A stretch of DNA of 64,000 nucleotides from Apostichopus parvimensis (lineage: Eukaryota; Echinodermata; Holothuroidea; Aspidochirotida; Stichopodidae): the NCBI GenBank assembly GCA_000934455.1, contig KN882213.1, positions 281,837 through 345,836 on the forward strand, written 5' to 3'. Shown here in pieces: positions 48,803-58,281 of this stretch. The notes under the pieces were generated by a model. It was not told where the DNA came from and made no database searches. It saw only the letters and a list, made by a program, of their open reading frames with translations. The number at the start of each line of letters is the position of its first letter. Position 1 is the stretch's first letter. The position numbers and the translations under genes are program-made.

Positions 48803-49610
48803 ATGTCCAATATCATGTCTCAAGAAAAAGACGGAGGCACACCATCAAAATCAGCCACAACATCTTTACCCAAAGGCGCACGTGCTTTGCCTGAGCGTGT
48901 GGGCCTATTGCGCTACATATTTCAGGAGCCCGAGGTTGACGAGGATGTAAGTGATATAGATGTAGGAGGAGGTTGGAAGACTTCGATAGAGGAGTTCCAA
49001 CAAACTGTGGCAGATGCCATGAAAACTCTCCAAGCCTCAATCTCCAAATTGGAAAAAGACGTGGGAAAAGCTGTGGAATTTCAGGCAGAACGTATAGACA
49101 CATTAGAATTAAAGATGGCGGCCAAAGAAACAATGCGAGGATCTTTCCCGTAAAATTACGCGCTCCACCAACACCGAAGTTAATAAACAGGAGAGGATGG
49201 CAAGAAGGAACAACTTTGGTATTGAGGGGATTACTTCAACAGAAGCCGAGGTATGTGAAGACATCGTCAAAACACTAGTACTTCCTTTGTTTACCGACGT
49301 TCCTGAGATGTCGATCGAGCGGTGTCATAGAGACAGACGAAGCAATGGGGGAGAGCTCGCCAGACATTCTAGTCCAGTGCCTTTCATATAGAGACAACAT
49401 CGCTATCTTGAAAGCCAGACGAACGACCCTAGCAGACCAGTAACTTGTTATCGTCGATCTAAAAAAAATCGATCTGACTGGAAAGAAGAATTGGGCGCCT
49501 AAATTCAGCGATCTGTACAGGCAAGGTACCAAACTTCGTTTTATCCGAGGAAAATGGAGAGAAGCTTCGGGAAGGCCATACCAGTTCCGAGAACTTTTGA
49601 TTGTTTTTTC
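48803..49610 (+). pseudogene. LINE ORF1 (coiled coil + RRM-like)
   Basis: Starts MSNIMSQEKDGG; a helical heptad-like region with TLQASISKLEKDV lies around residues 75-110. A frameshift near 49150 moves the frame, and the RRM-like part (MARRNNFGIEGITS, MSIERCHRDRRSNG) follows. Another shift after 49380 leads to the basic tail. ORF1 proteins bind LINE RNA; this copy is non-functional. Confidence 0.7.
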
Positions 49611-49829
49611 TTAAGTTGGACAATTACTGGATCAGTTTCGCTGTTTTAAAAATGGATTAAAAGTCCTGTAAGAATGTATTACAATACTTATTATTCTCCT
49701 TTTATTATTGACAAAAAACTCCGCTACGCAGTGGATACAGCCTGCATGGTGTTATTGTTTTTGAAGCTCTTCATACAGGTTCCATATGAACCGTATCAGT
49801 TGGATGGACGTTGAACCATTTGGGGTTAC

Positions 49830-52800
49830 CGTCCTGGCCAATGGAATTCGGCAGTTTAAGAAAAGGCGTAAGATTTTTGCATATATGCGAACTGATAAAA
49901 GACATATTTATTGATTAAAAGAAACTCATAGTACCCCCAGTGACTAATCTTATTGGCAGAATGAATGGGGAGGCCGTATTATTTTTAGTCATGGGTCATC
50001 TTGTAGCAAAGGTGTTTGTGTACTTTTAAACCGTCTTTAGATGTAACCAAAATTCAGTGTTTGCCGTCGATTAATGGTACATTTGTTATAGCCGAGGTTA
50101 AATTTTTGGATAAAATCATTTTTATCGTTTGCATCTATGGCCCTAACTTAGACACTGCAGGAATTATTAGAAATATTGTGTAGTTACTCGAGTGATTCTA
50201 TTATTATTGGCGGTGATTTGAATTTCGTTCTCAACTTAAATCTAGATAAACAAGGGGGCAACTTACGTACTAACTTTAATGCTAGATCAAAGTGTTTAGA
50301 AATCATGTAATCTCCAGATTGAATAGACATCTGGAGAGACAGGAATCCATTTAAAAAGTATTTTACTTGCAGATTAAATATCTCTCCAGACATTTGTTGC
50401 CGTTTAGACTTTTTTTTATCCCGCGAAATCTGGGGTCATTGGTAACTCGATGTTTTTTTTATCCCAGTCTGCAGTCTGATCATTCTATAGTTAATTTTAT
50501 TACTGCATTCTGATAAAAGAGGACGAGGTTTTTGGAAATTTAATTGTTCATTTATTAAGGACTGTGAATACACTCGACTCATCACAGAGACCATTATTTC
50601 TACTGCTATAATATGCCAGTCCCATAATTCCTCGGCCACTTTGGAGTTTGTGAAATATAAAATTCGTAATGTTTCTCTAAGGTATGGTAAAGTTAAGGCA
50701 AGAGAGCGCAGAAAGAAAGTAGAAATAATGAAACAAATTAGAGAAAGAATATCATTATACGCTCTCCTCAGATACACTGAACAAGCTAACTCTCGAAAGA
50801 AAATAATAAACTCGAGAAATGCTTTGATTATAGATTACATGGTGTTATTGTCCGTTCTAGAGGTAGATGGGTAAGACAAGGTGAAAAAAATACAAGATAC
50901 TTTTTAATTCTTGAAAAACGTAACAAATCCTCTAATGTTATACCTAAGTTTAAAGATCGGTGTGGTACCGATATTACTGATACGACCTTAATTCTTCGAG
51001 AAGTATTTCTATTTTCTAAGGATTTGTATACGAGCCAGGGTAACGACAATTTTCTCTTTTTTCAAAATGACATTTTTTAATTGTTTAACTGTTCATGAAG
51101 CCAAACTTTGTGATGTACCATTAACAGAGGATGAGTGTAGATCTGTTCTTTTTTCAATGTGTAATGGAAAAAGCCCAGGGAGTGATGGCCTTTCAGTTGA
51201 GTTTGATTAAAAAAAATGCCCAAATATTAGTAACATCATCACTGATTCCCTAAACTTTGCTTTTCAGCAATCTGCTCTCTCCACGGAGCAATCCCGTAGT
51301 TTGATATATTCCGAAACCAGATAAAGATGATACTTCGGTCAAAAATGTTCGTCCAATCTCATTACTAAATATAGATTACAAAGTTTGTTCCAATGTGTTA
51401 GCAACGAGAATACAAAAGTACTTAACTTCATCATCGGCTCCAGTCAAACAGGCTATATTAAAGGTCGTTTTATTGGGAAAAAATATTCGCTGTATTTTGG
51501 AAACTATGGTCTATTGTAGGAATAATTCGATCCCTGGATTTATACTTTTTGTTGAACTTGAAAAGGCTTTTGATAGTTGAATTGGGACTTTATTTTTCAC
51601 TGCTGACATTTATTGAAGTTTAATGATAACTTTTGTCAGTGGCTTCGTACCATCAGCGCATGTTGTTCTGCTACGGTTTGCAATAATGGTTTTGCATCTC
51701 ATTATTTTGAGACATTACTAAAGGTGTAAGACAAGGCTGTCCCTTAAATCCTTATATTTTTTTAATTTGTGTAGAACTGCTGGCTATGAAAATTAATGCT
51801 AATGAGATTATTAAAGGTATTTCTGTTCATATGAAGGAGCTTCGAATTCTTCAGTACGCAGACGACACAGTTTTGTTTTTAGATGGTTGTTATAACTCAT
51901 TAAAGGAGACTGTTTTAGTTTTCAAGCATTTTGAATTGGCCTCAGGACTTAAAATGAACTTTCTTTAGTGTAATTAATATTTTCCCTCTTGGACCTTCCA
52001 TTGATCGTTAACCAAATTGTATTGATTTATATTCGTTCAAGTGGAGTAAAAGCCAAGTTGGTGCTTTAGGAATCGTTGTGAGTAATGACCGTGACAGCCT
52101 TTCAGGGTAAATTTTATCCAAAATTAACTCGGTAAATAGTATTTTGAATTTGTGGTTATGTCGTGATTTGACCCCAGTTGGTAAAATTATTCTGGTTAAA
52201 AGCTTTGGTATTTCTCAGTTTGTATACTTATTTCAATGCTTGCCAAATCCTCCGGATTGGTTTATCAAGCAAATGGATACTATTTTATTATAATTTATCT
52301 GGCATCCGGACACCAGACAATATTAAACGTAATACGCTGATTACCTCTATCCCAGAAGGTGGGCTGAATGCAACTGATATTAAAAGTTTCATTCACGGTT
52401 TGAAATGTTCCTTGGTTAAGCGTTATACTAGTAATAACACTGCTTTTTGGAAGTTGTACTTTCATTAATACCTTAAAGCAGCATTTTGCGTCATTTTCTA
52501 TGATTTTTCTCAACCTCACTGATTCCACTATGCCATAACGACATACATAACTAGCTTATCTATTTAAATCTTACTTCAAATGGTGGCATAAAAGTCGAAC
52601 AATTTGCAAATATCAACTTTGTTTTTCTCAAAGATATTTTCCGTTGGGATCCCAATAAACCCTCGCCCATAATATGAATATTTAAACACTACGAACGTCA
52701 TTGACCTGTACGTACAGCACCATGCTTGATTTGTAGTCTATATGGCAGTTGTACCAGGGAGTTCCATAACAACTCCCTGGTTGTACCAACGCAAAGTCTT

Positions 52801-54058
52801 CAATCTATTTTAGCAACGGCTCATAACTAAACCTGCATCTCTGATTGGTTGAATTCAAACTAGTGGGTTTGGGGGGACATTCGATTCATTTTAAGTTTGG
52901 AATTTGTCGTGAACACTTCTCATTATCTGCAAATATCCTTAATTACTCGCCAATTAACGTTGTTGGCAGGGAAAAACTTGGCTAATATCTTAGTTTGGTG
53001 TTTTGTGATTGATATATGTAAAAAATCGATGGACATGTCAAAAAAGTAGAAAACGGCGACCAAACGCAAATGCTGCTTTAAGGATTATGGGGCCATTTGG
53101 GTTTTGATTGTAATTATAAGGCAGTTGAAATGCACACAAATCATGTATTTATGAACGATATTTTACACGGTTGGACTCTGTTCGCTTCTAAAGATGTCAC
53201 TGAAAATTTTGAAAGTCAAGTGATATGGAATAATCACTACATCAAGGTGAATAATCGTATTATTTTTTATAAGGCATTGTATATAACAATGGGATCAAAT
53301 TAGTAAGCGATGTTATAAATGAGGGTGCTAATTTTTTATATTTTTCTGACTTTAGAGAAAAGTACCATATGAATTGTCCTTTCACCATTTATTATTGTGT
53401 AACTAGTGCTATCCCAGGTCATTGGAGGTCATTGAATCACAGTAATAATAATAATACTGAAACGTTCAACACTCAGGCTATTCATCAAACAGCTTATTCA
53501 AAGGGTAATCACTCGTCCTAAGTATATTGTTATATGGAATGATACGTTTGATTTAAATGAGAGTGAACGGAATGTAATCTTTCAAATTCCGTTTTAAGTC
53601 TTTAAGGGAAGCAAAGATAAAGTATTTCCAGTATGACTTTCTTCACCGTATTTTGGGAACAAATTATTTGTTATTTGAAATGAAAATGACAGATAATCCT
53701 CGTTGTAATTTCTGCGGAGTTAATGATGAAACAATAGAACTTTTTTTTCGGAATGTAATATTACTGGTAGCTTTATTTTAGACGTTGAGCCTAAAAATGT
53801 CAATAGACAGTTTCTTTTTTTCTACAAACAAACATGTTTTCTTTGGATATCAACTGTTATGAAAACATCCATTGAACTTTATAATTTTTTTAGTATCAAA
53901 TATTATATATTTCAGAAGAAAGTTAACAATGGTTTGTTAATTGTAAACGAATTTTGGTATAAGTGGAAATTTCAACTACAAGTGGAACATCAATTACATA
54001 AGAACAAATTAGGTGGGCCGTTTCCGTTCCGGACCTTAAAGGCCACTTTTAGTACATA
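49830..54058 (+). pseudogene. LINE ORF2 (endonuclease + reverse transcriptase)
   Basis: The endonuclease region (about 49850-50480) is cut by numerous stops. Reverse transcriptase is recognisable at about 51110-51970: PLTEDECRSVLFSMCNGKSP, VRPISLLN, ATRIQKYL, LEKAFDS and YADDTVLFLDG (catalytic YADD at about 51857). The C-terminal region contains DNPRCNFCGVNDET near 53694. A 613-bp inverted-repeat element interrupts it at 52471-53083; coding resumes at GFDCNYKAVEMHTNHVFMND. Confidence 0.72.
52471..53083. mobile_element. 613-bp non-autonomous inverted-repeat element (MITE-like)
   Basis: Ends CCTTAAAGCAGCATTTTGCG and CGCAAATGCTGCTTTAAGG are inverted repeats. It interrupts LINE ORF2 coding sequence. 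A perfect internal hairpin occurs at 52749-52790 (TTGTACCAGGGAGTT with AACTCCCTGGTTGTACC). Flanks are ...ATTAATA and ATTATGG, with no clean target duplication. No protein coded. Confidence 0.85.
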
Positions 54059-54129
54059 GCCATTTTTATTTTAAGAATAGTGGTTGCTGTTATGCCATTA
54101 CTGTTATGTTTATATGTATAAAGGTTTTA

Positions 54130-54465
54130 ATGCAGGATGTGGATTTAAATTCACTTCTACCGATTTAATTCGACATATCATTGATTTAAACTGCTATATG
54201 TCGATTTCAATGGACATATACCGATTTATTTGACCTATCATCGATTGAAATTCGTATATATGAATTTAAATCGATGATATGTGGAATTAAACTGGTATAT
54301 GTCGATTTAATTCGATATGTAGATTGAAACTGGTATATGTCGAATTAAATCGGTAGAAGTCAATTTAAGCTTGCTGGAAACTGGTATAAGTCGAAGGAAA
54401 TTGGTATATGTCGATTTAAATCGCTATAAGTCGATTCCCCACGATTTGAGCTGATGGCCCGCCAT
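54130..54465. repeat. Right long terminal inverted repeat of the 12.85-kb element
   Basis: Reverse complement matches the left arm through GGCGGGCCATCAG, GGGGAATCGA, then TTCCTTCGACTTATACCAG, with several indels. Confidence 0.85.
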
Positions 54466-54577
54466 AGTGAAGCTAAATTTATGCTGCAGCGTTCGTTGGA
54501 TCCAGAACCCTACAGACGAGTCGTTATTCAATATATAGAAGTCATCCAAACAAACGCTCCTCCAAGCGACGTCCTGT
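54466..54577 (+). pseudogene. Pim-like kinase copy, 3' part
   Basis: Reads SSEAKFMLQRSLDPEPYRR followed by VVIQYIEVIQTNAPP, the end of a kinase C-lobe (sub-domain XI arginine in PYRR), then a TAA at 54575-54577. It continues the sequence interrupted at 41615. An AATAAA near 54719 could be the polyadenylation signal. Confidence 0.7.
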
Positions 54578-55123
54578 AAATTCGCAAATTTAATTAATCA
54601 GCCTCGGCTCCATGAAGGAGAGTAACTTTCAGGTAACTGACTCAATCTTGTAATATTATGTAATAGCGGAGTATAATGCACGATGGTAAGACAATCAATG
54701 TTTTCATTCTGAGAATGACAAATAAACGCAATATTCTAGTGTGGAATTCATTGGATTCCGATACAGACCGAGCATAAGTTTTGATCCATCAAGAATTGAT
54801 TAATCAATCAATTCAATAAGTTAGGAGAGATAGTTTGAGATAATTGACTCAATTCTCTGCTTCTATACTAGTTGAGTGCGGCAATGCATATGGTGGGCCT
54901 TTATCTTTGTTCTTTCTGTGAAGGTCGAATACAACTATTGTGTGGGAAGATTCTTTCATTCTATTCCAAACAACAGAGTGCATAAATACTCAAGGCGCAG
55001 GCGGAAATGTGACAAGACGGTTAGGAGCTTCTTGATCACCTTGGACATGGCTGCCAAGTATTGCTGACGAAAGGACCAAATATTCCAATATATTTTCTAA
55101 AACTTTTCTCCTTATTTGTCAAT

Positions 55124-55234
55124 NNNNNNNNNNNNNNNNNNNNNNNNNNNNNNNNNNNNNNNNNNNNNNNNNNNNNNNNNNNNNNNNNNNNNNNNNNNNN
55201 NNNNNNNNNNNNNNNNNNNNNNNNNNNNNNNNNN
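55124..55234. other. Assembly gap (111 N)
   Basis: Run of N followed by a TATATATA tract, so the gap probably lies in a simple repeat. Confidence 0.98.
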
Positions 55235-55263
55235 TATATATATCATAGAAATACAGAGGGGAG

Positions 55264-55363
55264 AATGACGTCATTGGACGATCAGTGAAGCCGAGGCAGT
55301 TTCGATGACGTCATGCGCCGTTGGGCAAAAAGTTTTGTCCGGAAACGGCGCGTAACATAAATC
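55264..55363. promoter_or_regulatory. Two TGACGTCA palindromes and a GCGCCGTT hairpin
   Basis: TGACGTCA (full CRE consensus) occurs near 55266 and 55307. Just right of the second, GCGCCGTT...AACGGCGC forms an inverted repeat at 55314-55350. Could be a promoter fragment or the end of a small element. Function not shown. Confidence 0.3.
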
Positions 55364-55649
55364 GCATGAAAGTGAACAACTGAGAAACCTTCCTATGCAT
55401 TCAAATGGTTATTTCTTGCTCAGCATTTGGCTGCACCAATCTTTACAACCATGCGAGCAACATTCAATTTCACAAGTAACTTTTCAGGCGATGCTCATTG
55501 AATTTAATTGCATTTCAATTTATTGTCCACTATCGGAAATTGGGCTTACACAGGTCGTAAACGAAAGAAGAAAAAAATATCAATAGTTTAAGTCAATAAA
55601 CTGCGATACACATGCAATAATACAACAAATATACAGCAAGTCCTACAAA

Positions 55650-56110
55650 TAACAAACTTATCTTCTCACTTGTGAATTAAATATATGAATAGAGTTAGGC
55701 ACAAATGAGTATCTAAAGTGGCCCCTAAGTGTACGTGGTGGGCATAAACGCAGTCCAGTTAGGTTGTAATTATAGTGCTGAAACAAAGGGTGTGTCGGGT
55801 CTTGCATGATATGTTTAAATTTATTGCAGAAGTACTGTAACGATGGTAATTGAGCACCGATTACACTCTGAGCAACTTTCCTAGGTTGCTCGAGCATCTT
55901 CACATAATTTTTTGTACCATTGGCAAAGTAACAAATTATGTTGTATATCAAAACACTTTGAATGAGGGATTTATTGAACAAGGTCATGATTGTTTTATCC
56001 ATTCTGAGGTTCTTCAGTTTTCTCAAGAAATACAGCCTCTGATTTGCTTTCTTATGGACAATTGTGGTATTACTAGACCAGTAAATTTTGTTACTCAGCA
56101 TGGTTCCTAA
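55650..56110 (-). mobile_element. CR1/L2-type LINE, 3' part
   Basis: Minus-strand reading MLSNKIYWSSNTTIVHKKAN, then QRLYFLRKLKNL, then CPPRTLRGHFRYSFVP is the C-terminal end of a CR1/L2 (Jockey superfamily) reverse transcriptase protein. It continues the LINE at 58282-60850, from which it is separated by an LTR element. The tail contains a stop near 55658 and A/T-rich 3' sequence. Confidence 0.8.
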
Positions 56111-56114
56111 GTAC

Positions 56115-58277
56115 TGTAACCGAACTTGCGTAGTATTTAAACTTTGAGGGCTATTCTTTAAGCTGTATTAACTGTTTAAGTAATGTTATAATTCTTTGTC
56201 GGGAAATCCCCGTTAAGTTGTTTACTATGACGTAAGTAATAGTGCACCTGGCCTCTCGGTCTCTGGAAGTCTGGTGACTGCAACTCTGGGTATAAAAGGA
56301 ACTGTTGGTACGTGCAGCGTGGGACTCTTTGACAAAATCTCTCGAGACGTCTACGTACGGTACGTTATAATATCATTTACTATTTCCAAGTTGGTAGGTT
56401 TCTAATACCACGGCACCGCGTATAACTGTTCGTAGATATTGTAAGCGCTCAGAATATTATTGAATACATTTGTGAGTTGTATAAATTGTTAGCAAACTGT
56501 GCTATTGCACTGAGGGAGATTACGCCCAGTTCTTTAAGAGAAACGTTATTGACCGATTGTTATCACTTAGGTTATTTAGTAGCGCTCTGAACTGCGTGGC
56601 AATGTGTGTACTTTAGTAAAGATCAGTATTCTGCTGTGATTGGATATATTTCAGTTAGTCCGTAATAAGGAACATGAGTAAATAGCCTAGGTCAGCCATC
56701 AGAAAGATACGTTACTGCCATTTAGTCCATCGATTGGTTCTTAGTATATTTGCATCTGTTAACGGCATTGCAGACACCGTTAAGTTTACTCTATAGCTTT
56801 GAATCTGTTTACATATTTAGACGCTGCGTTTGGCGTTGCGTTTATCGCCGCGTTATACGTTGCGTTATACTCTGCGTGTGGCGCCGCGTTGGGCGTTGCG
56901 TTTAGTGCCGTGTTCTACGCTGCGTTTAGACGCCGCGATTAGGAATTGCGCTAACAGTTACGTTATGCGTAATGTAAGGCTAAGTACTAGTGTAAGGATA
57001 TTTAATGAACCCAGTAAGGAGCTGTAAGAACACGGAGGTCTGAATAAACGGTACCACTGTGCCACGGGCACTTTAACATCTTCTCCATTGTGATCTTTTT
57101 GTCGTGACTCTCTTTCGCCAACCACATCTTTTAAGACTCCCCCACCAGACAGGGAAGTGACGTTACATTGGTGGCAGCGGTGGGATTTGTATCACGTGCT
57201 GACTGTTGGTGAACTGGGCGGCGGCAAACCAGTCCAAGATGCCTGGGGTAAACCCCTTTGGCGACAGCCTAAGTAGTGACAGGATGGCCTGGACTTTACG
57301 GGGAGATGAACAAGCGGATGAGAGTCTGTCACAGGATGGTCAGAGGAGGGGATGCTATCGTGGCCAGCACAGTGGTGTCGAGACAGAGAAACTGCAGGAC
57401 GGTGCCCAACCGGACCGGACGGCTACACGGAGGATGGCGGTCGGACTAGCAAGGGTGAAGGTGGACCAGAAAGAGAGCCCTTTCGAGGAGGAAGAACTTG
57501 GCTTCCGGTGGCAAGTAGTGTCGAGCAACACCAAGGATTCAGCGCTGGTGTCAACTCACGAGGTCAGAGATAACCGAAGAGGAAAGATGCGCCAAACAGT
57601 GGTCCACCAGCGTTTAACAATGGAAACCCATTCCTCGGCGACATGCAGCCGGTCGATGAGAGACACTTTGACGGAAGAGAACCCCACGTGTACGGCGACG
57701 GTGGTGAAACTAACATAGGTAAGGCCAATTTGCTTTTTGCAGGTGCTGACAGAAGATTGCCGCAGATACCGATACGGAACACTCACAGGGCCCAACCTCC
57801 TACCTTTGACGGCTCAACACACCATGGAAGGATTATTTGGTACAGTTCGAGCTGATAGCTGAACTCAATGGATGGGACGAACGATGTAGATCTCTGCAGC
57901 TTGCTGCAAGTCTACGGGGTCCGGCGCAAGCAGTTCTGGCCGATATGGAACCAGTGAGGAGACGGAGGTTTCATGTACTAGTTGATGCCTTGGAGCAGCG
58001 ATTTGGAAAAAGGAACCAAACAGAAGTTTTCAAGGCAACACTACGAAACAGATCCAGGAATCCCACAGAAACCCTGCCTGAACTGGCACACGACATCAAA
58101 CGGTTGCTTAGCCGTGCCTATCCAGATGCCTCATTAGAGATGAAGGAGACGCTGGCTAAGGATTTCTTTGTAGACGCTTTTGGAGACAGTGACATCAAAT
58201 GGAAAGTATACCAAGCACGCCCAATATGCTTAGAAGACGCCGTGACTATAGCAGTAGAGCAGGGAAGTGACGTTACA
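56115..58277 (+). mobile_element. LTR retrotransposon fossil (gypsy-type gag), nested in LINE
   Basis: A terminal repeat of about 1053 bp (56115-57167) begins TGTAAC and ends GTTACA. It contains a TATAAAAG box near 56291, an AATAAA near 57043 and a degenerate GCGTT-rich tract at 56822-56945. A primer-binding-like TGGTGGCAGCGGTGGG follows. A gag-like region (57200-58258) includes PPTFDGS, FELIAELNGWDERC, ALEQRFGKRNQTEVFK and RAYPDASLEMKETLAKD. The last bases of the terminal repeat recur at the right end, which stops at GTTACA (58277). GTAC flanks both sides (56111-56114, 58278-58281). No pol region is present; the copy is incomplete. Confidence 0.85.
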
Positions 58278-58281
58278 GTAC

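Larger units (their letters stand above)
48613..54125 (+). mobile_element. L1-superfamily LINE, Tx1-like, degraded
   Basis: Two-ORF LINE inserted in the 12.85-kb element, ending near the right inverted repeat. ORF1 (about 48803-49610) has a coiled-coil-like region (ISKLEKDVGKAVEFQAERID) and an RRM-like domain (RRNNFGIEGI, IERCHRDRR). ORF2 (about 49830-54058) has endonuclease blocks (MRTDKRHIY, ETHS), reverse transcriptase (GKSPGSDGLS, PISLLNIDYK, ELEKAFDS, QYADDTVLFLDG) and a C-terminal CxxC knuckle (RCNFCG). Many stops and frameshifts run through both ORFs. The left boundary is approximate; no target duplication was defined. Confidence 0.78.
41616..54465 (+). mobile_element. 12.85-kb TIR transposon encoding a FEN/PIN-like protein (Academ candidate)
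   Basis: Left end TATGGCGGGCCATCAG and right end CTGATGGCCCGCCATA (reverse complements after small changes) begin inverted repeats of about 310-340 bp made of AT-rich subrepeats. GTG flanks both sides (41613-41615 and 54466-54468), and fusing the flanks at one GTG gives CTCTAGTGAAGCT, which reads as the expected kinase sequence (SSEAK). A 3-bp duplication and a nuclease-like protein recall Academ transposons, which I remember as having 3-4 bp duplications and an XPG/FEN-like nuclease. The assignment is inference. Contents: nuclease-like gene (44534-47967), Tx1-type LINE (48613-54125) and smaller repeats. Confidence 0.68.
54578..55650. other. Unannotated stretch right of the pseudokinase
   Basis: AT-rich sequence, an assembly gap and a short GC-richer block with palindromes. 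No gene recognised; short open frames here have no known motif. Confidence 0.45.

Noticed and set aside
41616-54465. Polinton/Maverick as identity of the large element
   Set aside because: Long inverted repeats and size fit, but there is no protein-primed polymerase, capsid, ATPase or retroviral-type integrase, and the flanking duplication is 3 bp.
56822-56945. GCGTT-rich tract as a CRISPR-like or satellite array
   Set aside because: Irregular short units within an LTR; no direct repeat/spacer structure.
57206-57718. 170-codon plus-strand frame rich in charged residues upstream of gag
   Set aside because: Lies in the leader and gag start of the LTR fossil; no independent gene is supported.
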